Positions 51,311-59,672 of a DNA stretch of 64,000 nt are shown one piece after another; position 1 is the stretch's first letter; each line of letters starts with the position of its first letter. Origin of the DNA: Aeromicrobium chenweiae (GTDB taxonomy: Bacteria; Actinomycetota; Actinomycetes; Propionibacteriales; Nocardioidaceae); assembly GCF_003065605.1 (NCBI RefSeq), contig NZ_CP026952.1:992001-1056000 (forward strand), read 5' to 3'. Both the position numbers and the translations under genes were made by a program. A model generated the notes under the pieces. It had not been told where the DNA came from and searched no databases. It worked only from the letters and a program-made list of their open reading frames with translations.

Positions 51311-52450
51311 ATGGCGAAGTTCGTGGGCGCGATCGACCAGGGCACGACCAGCACGCGGTTCATGATCTTCGACCACGACGGGCACGAGGTGGCGCGCCAC
51401 CAGCTCGGGCACGAGCAGATCCGGCCGCAGGACGGCTGGGTCGAGCACGATCCGCACGAGATCTGGGAGGCGACCCAGGACGTCGTCGAGGGCGCGCTCG
51501 GACGGGCCGGGATCACCGCGGACGACCTGGCGGCCGTCGGCATCACGAACCAGCGGGAGACCGTCGTCGTGTGGGACCGGCGCACCGGCGAGCCCTACTG
51601 CCACGCGATCGTGTGGCAGGACACCCGCACGGAGGCCACGGTCGCAGGCAGGATCCGGTGGGTCCTCGACAACGTCGAGGACGTCCGTCCCGATGCGAAC
51701 GCCGGCCACGCGATCCTCGGGACGATGGACAGCTGGCTCATCTGGTGGCTGACGGGCGGTCCCGACGGCGGTCGGCACGTCACGGACGTGACGAACGCCG
51801 CCCGCACGATGCTGATGGACCTCGAGACGCTGGACTGGGACGACGACCTGCTCGCGCGGCTCGAGATCCCCCGGTCGATGCTGCCGGAGGTCCGCTCGTC
51901 GTCGGAGGTGTACGGCACGACCAGCGCGGACAGCCCGTTCGGCGGGGAGGTGCCCGTCGCGGGGGACCTGGCCGACCGGCAGGCGGCACTGGTCGGCCAG
52001 GTGTGCTTCCGGCCCGGTGACCTCCGGAGCAGCCGCGGCGCCGAGGACCTCCTGGTGCTCAACACCGGCACGGACGTCGTCCGGTCGAGCACCGGGTCGG
52101 CGACGACCGTGGCGTACCGGCTGGGCGACGCGCCTGCGGTCTACGCGCTCGAGGCGGTCGGTGGCGGTCCGGACGCCATCGACGCGATGGTCGCCGCTGC
52201 GGGCCTGGACCTTGCCGTGCTCCGCGTCGACGGGACAGCGACGTCCGACGATCAGTCGATGCAGGTGCTCGCCGACGTCCTCGGCGTCCCGGTCAGCCGT
52301 CCCGTCGTCGGAGAGACCGCGACGCTCGGCGCCGCGTACGCCGCGGGACTGGCCGTGGGGTTCTGGTCCGGCACCGACGAGCTGGTCGCCCGGTGGAAGG
52401 AGTCGAGGCGTTGGGAGCCGGCGGCCGGCCAGGGGAAGAGGGTCGACTGA
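51311..52450 (+). CDS. Shortened glycerol-kinase-like FGGY protein, probably not a normal kinase
   Basis: 379 residues from ATG 51311; GlpK is about 500. The start ([19 protein letters not shown]) and [40 protein letters not shown] and [20 protein letters not shown] follow GlpK closely. About 27 residues are missing after [16 protein letters not shown], and about 95 after YALEAVGGG, where GlpK has the domain-2 ATP-site region. GDQQAALFGQ is [10 protein letters not shown] and the NTYGTGCF phosphate loop is SSRGAEDL. The frame is intact and the end ([21 protein letters not shown]) is conserved, so it is an expressed paralogue with damaged catalytic parts rather than a frameshifted gene. glpD follows. 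Confidence 0.85.
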   Translation: MAKFVGAIDQGTTSTRFMIFDHDGHEVARHQLGHEQIRPQDGWVEHDPHEIWEATQDVVEGALGRAGITADDLAAVGITNQRETVVVWDRRTGEPYCHAIVWQDTRTEATVAGRIRWVLDNVEDVRPDANAGHAILGTMDSWLIWWLTGGPDGGRHVTDVTNAARTMLMDLETLDWDDDLLARLEIPRSMLPEVRSSSEVYGTTSADSPFGGEVPVAGDLADRQAALVGQVCFRPGDLRSSRGAEDLLVLNTGTDVVRSSTGSATTVAYRLGDAPAVYALEAVGGGPDAIDAMVAAAGLDLAVLRVDGTATSDDQSMQVLADVLGVPVSRPVVGETATLGAAYAAGLAVGFWSGTDELVARWKESRRWEPAAGQGKRVD

Positions 52451-52529
52451 GGCGGCGTCGGCGCGTCTGCTCGGTCACACACCGCCTCGGACGTTAGCCG
52501 CTTCAGCCCCGTACTGATTGACTGAGCCC

Positions 52530-54278
52530 ATGCGTCCTGTCGCCCTCTCACCCGAGAATCGCCAAGCTGCGCTCGACGCGATGGCGTCCGCGCACCTCGA
52601 CGTCCTGGTCATCGGCGGCGGGGTGGTCGGCGGCGGTGTGGCCCTCGACGCCGCGACCCGCGGGCTCACGGTGGGACTGGTCGAGGCACGGGACTTCGCG
52701 TCCGGCACGTCGAGCCGCTCCAGCAAGCTGATGCACGGTGGGCTGCGGTACCTGGAGATGCTGGACTTCCGCCTCGTCGCCGAGGCGTTGAAGGAGCGCG
52801 GGCTCAGCCTGCAGAAGCTCGCGCCCCACCTCGTCCGCGAGGTCGGCTTCCTCTACCCCTTGACGCACCGGGTCTGGGAACGGTTCTACGCCGGCTCCGG
52901 GGTGGCGCTGTACGACGCGATGAGCAAGGCCTCCGGCTACGGCCAGGACGTTCCGCTGCACCGCCACCTGACGCGTCGCGGCGCCCGGCGCATGATGCCC
53001 GCGCTCAAGAAGGACGCCCTCGTGGGCGCGCTCCACTACTACGACGGCCAGGTCGACGACGCCCGCCACACGATGTTCCTGTCGCGGACCGCCGCGGCGT
53101 ACGGGGCGCACGTCGCGAGCCGCACGCGTGTCATCGACCTGCTCCGCGAGGGCGACCGGGTCGTCGGCGCGCGCGTCAAGGACCTGGAGTCCGGCGCTGA
53201 GCTCGACATCCGGGCCAAGCAGGTCGTCAACGCCAGCGGCGTCTGGACCGACGAGACCCAGTCGTTCGCGGGGGAGCGCGGTCAGTTCCACGTCCGCGCC
53301 AGCAAGGGCGTGCACCTCGTGGTGCCGCGCGACCGCATCCGCGGTGAGTCCGGCCTGATCCTGCGCACCGAGAAGTCCGTGCTCTTCGTCATCCCGTGGG
53401 GCCGGCACTGGATCATCGGCACCACCGACACCGACTGGTCGCTGTCCAAGGACCACCCGGCCGCGAGCCGCAGCGACATCGACTACCTGCTCGACCACGT
53501 CAACCGGGTCCTGGTCGAGCCGCTGACCCACGACGACGTCGAGGGCGTCTACGCGGGCCTTCGCCCCCTCCTGGCCGGCGAGGACGAGGCCACCAGCAAG
53601 CTGTCGCGCGAGCACGCGGTCGGCACGGCGGTGAAGGGCCTGGTCGTGGTCGCGGGCGGCAAGTACACGACGTACCGGATCATGGCCAAGGACGCCGTCG
53701 ACGCCGCCGCCCACGGCCTCTCCACCCAGCTGGACCGTCACGTGCCGGAGTCCGTCACCGAGGACGTCCCGCTGCTGGGCGCCGACGGCTACCAGGCACT
53801 GTGGAACCAACGGCACGTGCTGGCCGGCACCAGCGGGCTCGGCGTGGGCCGCATCGAGCACCTGCTGCACCGCTACGGGTCGCTCATCGGCGAGCTGCTC
53901 GACCTGGTCGCCGAGCGGCCCGACCTGGGCCGCCCGCTGACCGGAGCCGACGACTACCTGCGGGCCGAGATCGTCTACGCCGCCTCGCACGAGGGCGCCC
54001 GGCACCTGGACGACGCGCTCGCCCGCCGCACGCGCATCTCCATCGAGACGTTCGACCGGGGCACCGCGTGCGCCGAGGAGGCCGCCGAGCTGATGGGCGA
54101 GACGCTCGGATGGACCCAGACCCAGCGCGACAACGAGATCGACCACTACCTGAAACGAGTGGCAGCCGAGAGGGAGAGCCAGACCATGCCCGACGACGAG
54201 ACGGCCGACGCAGCCCGCATGGGCGCGGAGGACGTCGTGCCGGTGTCCACCCGTACGACCGAGGAGACCACTTCATGA
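52530..54278 (+). CDS. glpD: Aerobic glycerol-3-phosphate dehydrogenase
   Basis: 582 residues from ATG 52530; a TTG at 52518 is possible. FAD-binding VLVIGGGVVGGGVALDAATR is followed by SGTSSRSSKLMHGGLRYLEM, the GlpD signature, then NASGVWTDETQ, PWGRHWIIGTTDTDW and GGKYTTYRIMAKDAVD. The C-terminal helical domain is present (RAEIVYAASHEGARHLDDAL). It oxidises glycerol 3-phosphate to dihydroxyacetone phosphate at the membrane, passing electrons to quinone. It is 79 bases downstream of the degenerate kinase and overlaps the DUF4097 gene by 4 bases. Confidence 0.94.
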   Translation: MRPVALSPENRQAALDAMASAHLDVLVIGGGVVGGGVALDAATRGLTVGLVEARDFASGTSSRSSKLMHGGLRYLEMLDFRLVAEALKERGLSLQKLAPHLVREVGFLYPLTHRVWERFYAGSGVALYDAMSKASGYGQDVPLHRHLTRRGARRMMPALKKDALVGALHYYDGQVDDARHTMFLSRTAAAYGAHVASRTRVIDLLREGDRVVGARVKDLESGAELDIRAKQVVNASGVWTDETQSFAGERGQFHVRASKGVHLVVPRDRIRGESGLILRTEKSVLFVIPWGRHWIIGTTDTDWSLSKDHPAASRSDIDYLLDHVNRVLVEPLTHDDVEGVYAGLRPLLAGEDEATSKLSREHAVGTAVKGLVVVAGGKYTTYRIMAKDAVDAAAHGLSTQLDRHVPESVTEDVPLLGADGYQALWNQRHVLAGTSGLGVGRIEHLLHRYGSLIGELLDLVAERPDLGRPLTGADDYLRAEIVYAASHEGARHLDDALARRTRISIETFDRGTACAEEAAELMGETLGWTQTQRDNEIDHYLKRVAAERESQTMPDDETADAARMGAEDVVPVSTRTTEETTS

Positions 54279-55027
54279 CCGACCAGGAGGTCATCGCGGA
54301 CTACGACGTCCGCTCACCCGCGTCGCGGACGCTGCTGACCGTCGTAGGGACCATCGTGTTCGTCGCCGTCGTCGGCGGGCTCGTGCTGGGCGCATCGGTC
54401 CTGAGCCGCGACACCAAGGTCTCGACCAGCGTCGTCGAGATCGGGGACTCCGCACAGATCGTCATCGACGCCGGATCGGCCGACGTGCGCATCGTGCAGG
54501 GCGGCCCGGACGTCGTCCGCGTGAAGGCGCGCATCACGAGCGGGCTGCTGAAGACCGACTTCGAGATCGGTCGCCGCGGTGACGACATCAAGATCGCGTC
54601 CGGCTGCAAGACCTGGCTCAACCCCGGCTGTGGCGTCGAGACCACGGTCGCGATCCCCAAGGGGTTCCCGGTGGTGGTCAAGACCGGCTCCGGCGACGTG
54701 GCAGCCGCCGGCATCGACGAGGGCGTCCTCACGGTCCGCACCGGCAGCGGCAACATCTCCGGCACCGCGCTGGACGTCGACGAGCTCGCCGCCGACACGG
54801 TCTCCGGCGACATCTCCGCGGACTTCCGCACGCAACCCTTCGCGCTGAAGGCGAGCACGCGCGACGGCAACATCTCCGCCTCCCTCCCGCAGGGCGACCG
54901 GACGTATGGGGTCGAGGCGAAGTCGACCTCCGGCGACGTGTCCTACGCGATCACCCCCGACGAGGACGGCAAGGGCTTCATCCGGGCGATCACCAAGAGC
55001 GGCGACATCTCGCTGCGGCTGAAGTGA
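54275..55027 (+). CDS. DUF4097 membrane-anchored beta-strand repeat protein
   Basis: 250 residues from ATG 54275, overlapping the glpD stop. One membrane helix at about 20-43 (LLTVVGTIVFVAVVGGLVLG) is followed by a right-handed beta-helix-like region with repeating GSGDVAAAGIDEGVLTVRTG, SGNISGT, TVSGDISADF, STRDGNISASLPQGD and SGDISLRLK. This is the DUF4097 pattern, proteins usually found at the cell surface near sigma or anti-sigma genes; unknown function. Its link to glpD by overlap is unusual. Confidence 0.87.
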   Translation: MTDQEVIADYDVRSPASRTLLTVVGTIVFVAVVGGLVLGASVLSRDTKVSTSVVEIGDSAQIVIDAGSADVRIVQGGPDVVRVKARITSGLLKTDFEIGRRGDDIKIASGCKTWLNPGCGVETTVAIPKGFPVVVKTGSGDVAAAGIDEGVLTVRTGSGNISGTALDVDELAADTVSGDISADFRTQPFALKASTRDGNISASLPQGDRTYGVEAKSTSGDVSYAITPDEDGKGFIRAITKSGDISLRLK

Positions 55028-55053
55028 GCCCCGCGACGACCCCCTGACACGGC

Positions 55054-55085
55054 AAGACCCCCGCACCAGGAGGTGCGGGGGTCTT
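55054..55085. terminator. Bidirectional terminator, DUF4097 gene and tRNA-His
   Basis: Perfect 14-bp arms 55054-55067 (AAGACCCCCGCACC) and 55072-55085 with loop AGGA. It sits 26 bases after the DUF4097 stop and 2 bases beyond the 3' end of tRNA-His on the other strand. Confidence 0.85.
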
Positions 55086-55087
55086 CG

Positions 55088-55164
55088 TGGGGTGGACGAC
55101 GGGACTTGAACCCGCGGCCACCGGCACCACAAGCCGGTGCTCTACCAACTGAGCTACGCCCACC
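55088..55164 (-). tRNA. tRNA-His (anticodon GTG), CCA encoded
   Basis: Acceptor (G)GTGGGCG paired with CGTCCAC(C) including the extra G at -1 opposite C73 that identifies tRNA-His; anticodon arm CCGGC-TTGTGGT-GCCGG with GTG; T-arm GGGTTCAAGTCCC. The 3' CCA (55088-55090) is encoded. Confidence 0.95.
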
Positions 55165-55235
55165 ACGCGTACGGGGCATGCGCCCCGCACGGCGTTGAGA
55201 AGTCTAACGCAGGCCCTGGCGTGGTGTGGACCGGG

Positions 55236-55856
55236 TCAGGACCTTCCGGTGACGGAGCCCGAGACCTCGGCCGCGATGGCCTTGGCCGTGTCCGAGTCGA
55301 TGCCCGGCTCAGGGGTGAAGACCGCGCGGCGGTAGTAGCGCAGCTCCTCGATGCTCTCCTGGATGTCGACGAGCGCGCGGTGCTCGCCGCCCTTGGCCGG
55401 CGCGGCGAAGTACGCCCGCGGGAACCACTGGCGCGAGAGCTCCTTGATCGAGGAGACGTCGATGACCCGGTAGTGCAGCCAGCCCTCCAGCTCGGCCATG
55501 TCCCGGGCCAGGAAGGACCGGTCGGTGCCGATCGTGTTGCCGGCCATCGGGGCCTTGCGGGGCTCCTTGACGAACTCGCGGACGTACGTGAGGACCTGCT
55601 CCTCGGCCTCGCGGAGGCTCAGACCCTGCTCGAGCTCGGTGATGAGACCGGACGTCGTGTGCATCTGCGTGACGAAGTCGTTCATCTGGTCGAGCGCGGC
55701 CTGCGGGGGCTTGATCACGAGGTCGACGCCGTCGCCCAGGACGTTGAGGTCGTAGTCGGTCACGAGCGCCGCCACCTCGACCAACGCATCGGTCTCCAGG
55801 GAGAGTCCGGTCATCTCGCAGTCGATCCACACCAGCTTGTCATTCACGTCCAGCAC
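55236..55856 (-). CDS. orn: Oligoribonuclease
   Basis: 206 residues from ATG 55856. DEDDh exonuclease motifs: LVWIDCEMTGLSLETDALVE (Exo I), TIGTDRSFLARDMAELEGWL (Exo II), and HRALVDIQESIEELRYYRR with the Exo III His and Asp. It degrades 2-5-base RNAs and pGpG to mononucleotides. Single gene, divergent from the DsbA-like gene. Confidence 0.95.
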   Translation of the reverse strand: MLDVNDKLVWIDCEMTGLSLETDALVEVAALVTDYDLNVLGDGVDLVIKPPQAALDQMNDFVTQMHTTSGLITELEQGLSLREAEEQVLTYVREFVKEPRKAPMAGNTIGTDRSFLARDMAELEGWLHYRVIDVSSIKELSRQWFPRAYFAAPAKGGEHRALVDIQESIEELRYYRRAVFTPEPGIDSDTAKAIAAEVSGSVTGRS

Positions 55857-56022
55857 ACTACTGCGAGGGGCGTCAGGACACCGAGGACGGGCCGGTAGGC
55901 TCGCGTGGAACCATCCACGGCAGTGCCGCGTTGGTCAGTGTGGTGACCGGCCGGACGTCGTGCCGCCCCACATCCCCGAACAGATGTCGCGACCCCTGCG
56001 GCAGAACAGACTGAGGAAGCAC

Positions 56023-56808
56023 ATGGCGAACGATCGACAGGAACGGGCTGCGCGCGCGGAGAAGATGCGCAAGGAGCGGGAGAAGGCCGACCGCAAGCAG
56101 CGCAACCTCATCACGGTGGGCATCGTGGTGATCGTCATCGCGCTCATCGCCGTGGCCGGCGTCGCGATCAAGAGCATCAGCGACGACAACAAGAAGAACG
56201 AGGCGCTCGTCAACCCGGCCAACGCCAACAAGGACTACGGCATCCTCTACACGCCGGAGGATGCGACCGGCAAGGCGCCGGCGGCCGGAGCCAAGCCGGT
56301 CCGCGTCGCCCTCTACGAGGACTTCCTGTGCCCCGGCTGTGGCGCCCTGGAGCAGACCGCCGGCTCATTCCTGAACCAGCAGGTCGCTGCCGGCAACATC
56401 GAGATCGAGTACCGCCCGTACGCGTTCCTGACGCAGCAGAGCACCAACGAGTACTCGCAGCGCGCCTGGAACGCCGCGGTCTGCGTCGCCGACAAGGGCG
56501 GGGCGAAGGCGTTCAAGGCGTACCACGACATCCTGTTCGCCAACCAGCCCGCCGAGGGCGGTCCCGGCCCCGACAACAAGCAGCTCATCGCGTGGGCCAA
56601 GGAGGCCGGCGTGACCGGCATCGACAGCTGCGTGAACAAGCAGACCTTCACGCCGTGGGTCGAGGACGCGCTCGAGCAGGGCAAGGACGACGGCGTCTCG
56701 GGCACCCCGACGATGCGCATCGGTGGCAAGGACGTCAGCGGCAAGGACAACACGATCCCGTCCGTCGCCGACATCCAGAAGGCGATCGACGCGGCCAAGA
56801 AGGCCTAA
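56023..56808 (+). CDS. Membrane-anchored DsbA-family thiol-disulfide protein
   Basis: 261 residues from ATG 56023. The N-terminus is strongly charged (RQERAARAEKMRKEREKADR), with one membrane helix at about 29-49. The external thioredoxin/DsbA-like domain has active-site Cys103 and Cys106 in DFLCPGCGALEQ, a second conserved Cys pair is suggested by AAVCVADKGG and DSCVNKQTF, and cis-Pro lies in SGTPTMRIGG. It is likely to form or isomerise disulfides in exported proteins, like the mycobacterial Rv2969c group. It is convergent with crcB, whose stop overlaps by 4 bases. Confidence 0.9.
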   Translation: MANDRQERAARAEKMRKEREKADRKQRNLITVGIVVIVIALIAVAGVAIKSISDDNKKNEALVNPANANKDYGILYTPEDATGKAPAAGAKPVRVALYEDFLCPGCGALEQTAGSFLNQQVAAGNIEIEYRPYAFLTQQSTNEYSQRAWNAAVCVADKGGAKAFKAYHDILFANQPAEGGPGPDNKQLIAWAKEAGVTGIDSCVNKQTFTPWVEDALEQGKDDGVSGTPTMRIGGKDVSGKDNTIPSVADIQKAIDAAKKA

Positions 56809-57155
56809 CGCACCAGGATCCATCCGCAGGCAGCCGCCGCGACGCTCAGCACCAGCATCACGAGAGCGTTGGCGGCGGCTGCTGCGTACCTGCGGCCGAT
56901 CGCCAGCTGGACGGTCTCCACGCTCGCGGTGCTGAACGTGGTGTAGCCGCCGAGGAAGCCGGTGCCGAGGATCGTCAGCCAGGTGCTGTCGGTGGCCAGG
57001 CCCACGAGCAGCCCCAGCAGGAACGAGCCGGTGACGTTGATGAGCAGCGTGGGCCACGGCAGCCGGCCCGAGACGCGGGGGCGTAGCCAGGCGTCGACCG
57101 ACCAGCGGCTGCCGGCGCCGAGGCCTCCGGCGAGCGCCATGAGCAGCGTCGTCAT
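56805..57155 (-). CDS. crcB: Fluoride ion transporter CrcB/Fluc, second subunit
   Basis: 116 residues from ATG 57155. Four membrane helices and the Fluc motifs LLMALAGGLGAGSRWSVDAW, LLINVTGSFLLGLLVGL (pore Asn) and GTGFLGGYTTFSTASVETVQ (central Na+ site and Phe). Gram-positive Fluc channels are often heterodimers of two adjacent genes, as here. It exports fluoride. Its start overlaps the preceding crcB as ATGA-type coupling. Confidence 0.93.
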   Translation of the reverse strand: MTTLLMALAGGLGAGSRWSVDAWLRPRVSGRLPWPTLLINVTGSFLLGLLVGLATDSTWLTILGTGFLGGYTTFSTASVETVQLAIGRRYAAAAANALVMLVLSVAAAACGWILVR

Positions 57156-57535
57156 CGCAGGACCGTCCGGGCCGCGGCGATGCCGGCGCCGGCGGCGCCG
57201 AGGCCGGCCAGCACGGACCCCACGGCGTACGCCAGCCCGAGGGCGACGTGGTCGTCCCGCAGCAGGGTGTGGGTCTGGACAGCGAGGGCGCTGTACGTCG
57301 TGAAGCCGCCGAGGAACCCGGTGCCCAGCAGCAGGCGCAGGGTCCGGCGGCCCCCGCTGTCGTCACCGCGCAGGACGAGTGCCGTCAGCAGCGCCCCCAG
57401 GACGAACGACCCGGCGACGTTGACGCCGAACGTCCCCGCCGGGAGCAGGCGCCCGTCGTCCAGCGGATGACTGATGCCGTACCGGGTCAGGGTGCCCGCG
57501 GCGCCTCCCAGCGCGACCAGCGCGAACGACCTCAC
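57152..57535 (-). CDS. crcB: Fluoride ion transporter CrcB/Fluc, first subunit
   Basis: 127 residues from GTG 57535. Motifs: FALVALGGAAGTLTRYGIS, TFGVNVAGSFVLGALLTALV and GTGFLGGFTTYSALAVQTHT, with four helices. It pairs with the downstream paralogue. The start overlaps the LysE-family stop (GTGA), so the three genes are one operon, an unusual partner for a fluoride channel. No fluoride riboswitch is visible upstream of the operon. Confidence 0.93.
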   Translation of the reverse strand: MRSFALVALGGAAGTLTRYGISHPLDDGRLLPAGTFGVNVAGSFVLGALLTALVLRGDDSGGRRTLRLLLGTGFLGGFTTYSALAVQTHTLLRDDHVALGLAYAVGSVLAGLGAAGAGIAAARTVLR

Positions 57536-58158
57536 CGGTCCATCAGACCACGCAGGAGGGTGAGGGCGATCGCGACCATCACGATTGCGATGAGGGCGTC
57601 CAGCACCCGCCATGCGGACGGGCGCGCGAACACGGGCCTCAGCAACCGCGCGCCGTAGCCGAGGGCGGTGAACCACACGATGCTGCCGAGGGTCGCCCCG
57701 ACGCCGAACCACCACCGCTCGTCGCCGTGGGTCCCGGCTACCGAGCCGAGCAGGACGACCGTGTCGAGGTAGACGTGCGGGTTGAGCCATGTCAGCGCTG
57801 CCGTCGTCGTGACGACCGCCCACAGGGGGGTGGCCGATCCGGTGTCCTCGGTGTCCAGCGCGGCCGGTCGCCATGCCCGCCTCGCTGCCAGGAAGGCGTA
57901 AGAGAGCAGGAACACCGCGCCGCCCACGCGCATGACGTCCACCAGCCACGGGGCGAGGTCGAGCAACGAGCCGAGGCCCCCGATCCCGAGAAGGATCAGC
58001 ACGGCGTCCGAGATGGCGCAGACCGCCACCACGGTGAGGACGTGCTCGCGACGCAGGCCCTGGCGCAGGACGTACGCGTTCTGGGCCCCGATCGCGACGA
58101 TGAGCGAGAGCCCGAAGCCGAATCCCGAGGAGGCGGCAAGGAAGGCGGGGGAGCTCAT
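57532..58158 (-). CDS. LysE/ArgO-family amino-acid exporter
   Basis: 208 residues from ATG 58158. About six helices with FGFGLSLIVAIGAQNAYVLR, QGLRREHVLTVVAVCAISDA, LTWLNPHVYLDTVVLLGSVA and WWFGVGATLGSIVWFTALGY, the LysE pattern. It exports lysine and/or arginine. It is divergent from an ArgP/LysG-type regulator with a 70-base gap, the arrangement known from Corynebacterium lysG-lysE, and leads the operon into the two crcB genes. Confidence 0.92.
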   Translation of the reverse strand: MSSPAFLAASSGFGFGLSLIVAIGAQNAYVLRQGLRREHVLTVVAVCAISDAVLILLGIGGLGSLLDLAPWLVDVMRVGGAVFLLSYAFLAARRAWRPAALDTEDTGSATPLWAVVTTTAALTWLNPHVYLDTVVLLGSVAGTHGDERWWFGVGATLGSIVWFTALGYGARLLRPVFARPSAWRVLDALIAIVMVAIALTLLRGLMDR

Positions 58159-58228
58159 GGGCTCGACGCTACGGGCGGCAGTGGATGAAGTCCAACGAAA
58201 GTTATGACAGGACCATTAGCATCGCTTC

Positions 58229-59095
58229 ATGGATCTGCCCCAGCTGGAAGCGCTCGCGGCCGTGATCGACGAGGGCTCGTTCGACGCCGCTGCCGCCGCG
58301 CTCCACCTCACCCCGTCCGCGGTCAGCCAGCGCATCAAGGCGCTGGAGGCGTCGGCCGGCCAGGTCCTCGTCCGCCGCGCGCGGCCCACGTCGGCCACCG
58401 AGGCGGGTGCCGCGTACGTGCGGCTCGCCCGCCAGGTCGAGGCGCTGGTCCACGAGACGCAGACGCAGGTCGGCGTCGACTCCGTCGTGACCGTGCCGAT
58501 CGCGGTGAACGCCGACTCGATGGCCACCTGGCTGCTGCCCGCACTCGCGACCCTGCCGCCGACGATCTCCTTCGACCTGCGGCGCGACGACCAGGCCCAC
58601 ACCGCCGAGCTCCTGCGGTCGGGCACCGTGATGGGCGCGATCACGTCGGACGACCAGCCGGTGCAGGGCTGCCGCTCGGAACGCCTGGGCGCGATGCGCT
58701 ACCGGCCGATGGCCACGCCCCAGCTGGTGGAGCGGTGGTTCGCCGGGGGCGTCGACGCGGCCTCGCTCGCGCTCGCGCCGGTGGTCGTCTTCGACCGGCG
58801 GGACGACCTGCAGGACCGGTACCTGCGCGGGCGCTCCCGCTCACCGTTGTCGCCGCCGCGCCACCACGTCCCGGCCTCGGCCGACTTCGCCCAGGCGGTC
58901 CTGCTGGGTCTCGGCTGGGGGATGCTGCCCGACGAGCAGAGCCTCGAGCTCGAGCGGCAGGGGAGGCTGGTCGAGCTCGATCCCGGCCGGCACGTCGACG
59001 TCACCCTGCACTGGCAGCAGTGGACGCTGCGCACCCCGGCTCTGGACGCCGTCGCCGGCGCGATCCGCGAGGCGGCCGCCCGGCACCTGCGATGA
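58229..59095 (+). CDS. LysR-type regulator, ArgP/LysG group
   Basis: 288 residues from ATG 58229. The N-terminal winged helix (1-60) reads LPQLEALAAVIDEGSFDAAA, then ALHLTPSAVSQRIKALEASA with GQVLVRRARP. The effector domain has VPIAVNADSMATWLLPALA and ADFAQAVLLGLGWGMLP. The ArgP/LysG pattern and the divergent lysE strongly suggest that it activates the exporter in response to basic amino acids. The gap at 58159-58228 should hold its binding site (a T-N11-A type motif was not resolved). Confidence 0.92.
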   Translation: MDLPQLEALAAVIDEGSFDAAAAALHLTPSAVSQRIKALEASAGQVLVRRARPTSATEAGAAYVRLARQVEALVHETQTQVGVDSVVTVPIAVNADSMATWLLPALATLPPTISFDLRRDDQAHTAELLRSGTVMGAITSDDQPVQGCRSERLGAMRYRPMATPQLVERWFAGGVDAASLALAPVVVFDRRDDLQDRYLRGRSRSPLSPPRHHVPASADFAQAVLLGLGWGMLPDEQSLELERQGRLVELDPGRHVDVTLHWQQWTLRTPALDAVAGAIREAAARHLR

Positions 59096-59125
59096 GGGGC
59101 TGCGTCGTGCGGGCGCGCCCGGGGC

Positions 59126-59189
59126 GCGCGGTGCGTACGCCACCGTATGAGCGCGAATTTCGGCTCATACGGTGGCAGAAACACCGCGC
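59126..59189. repeat. Dispersed palindromic repeat, copy C (best conserved)
   Basis: Outer arms GCGCGGTG (59126-59133) and CACCGCGC (59182-59189); inner arms GCCACCGTATGAGC (59139-59152) and GCTCATACGGTGGC (59163-59176), 14 bases with no mismatch; centre GCGAATTTCG. Same as 21622-21689 and 46847-46910. It lies in the 197-base gap after the LysR gene. Confidence 0.75.
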
Positions 59190-59292
59190 CCGGCGAGATG
59201 TGCCGGACCGGTCCACATGGAGTACCCGGCTTGGCTCGGCATGCGCCGGAATTGCGGTGTGAACGTCACGGCACTACCTCTGAGGAGTGGCC

Positions 59293-59598
59293 ATGGACCT
59301 CGACGAGCTGTTGGACAGTCTTCTCGAGCCCCACGCGGTCACGGCCGCGGACGACGGCGACCGTCTCGTGGCGATGCGTCTGGCCAACGACTGGGGCGTC
59401 GGGGTGCGGCTCCATCAGCGCGGCAGCCAGCGGCGGTGGGACGTCCGCGAGGTCACGCTGCGGCTGCTCGACCAGGATGCCAGCATCAGTGGCAGCGACG
59501 TCCGCGACCTACCCCTCGGGACGCTTCTCGCGGAGGCCAGGCGGCTGGCTACCAGGAGTGCGGCCCTCGACGCCGCACCAGGAGCGCAACCCGCGTAG
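59293..59598 (+). CDS. Hypothetical protein, 101 residues
   Basis: ATG at 59293 with GAGGAG six bases upstream (a GTG at 59287 is also possible). The product starts [20 protein letters not shown], contains [20 protein letters not shown], then [20 protein letters not shown] and [17 protein letters not shown]. It is acidic, predicted mixed alpha/beta, without cysteine or membrane segment. Family not recognised. Its stop codon lies inside the 27-bp palindrome in front of rpmG. Confidence 0.65.
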   Translation: MDLDELLDSLLEPHAVTAADDGDRLVAMRLANDWGVGVRLHQRGSQRRWDVREVTLRLLDQDASISGSDVRDLPLGTLLAEARRLATRSAALDAAPGAQPA

Positions 59599-59620
59599 GT
59601 GGGAATCATTCCCACCTACG
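59594..59620. promoter_or_regulatory. Perfect 27-bp palindrome, candidate Zur operator
   Basis: Arms 59594-59606 and 59608-59620 (CGTAGGTGGGAAT and its exact complement) meet at a single C. The centre GGGAATCATTCCC has the AATCATT core and symmetry of actinobacterial Zur boxes. It lies 53 bases before a cysteine-free L33 gene, a classic Zur target. It could instead be the terminator of the preceding gene, but the one-base loop argues against a simple hairpin. Confidence 0.55.
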
Positions 59621-59634
59621 TGTCGTTGAGGAGG

Positions 59635-59655
59635 GTGCGCGGCTTTCCCGCGCAC
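59635..59655 (+). promoter_or_regulatory. Hairpin just upstream of the L33 ribosome-binding site
   Basis: GTGCGCGG (59635-59642), loop CTTTC, CCGCGCAC (59648-59655); AAGGAG follows at 59661 and the ATG at 59673. A perfect 8-bp stem in the 5' leader, possibly affecting mRNA stability. Confidence 0.4.
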
Positions 59656-59672
59656 GACCCAAGGAGTTCCCC

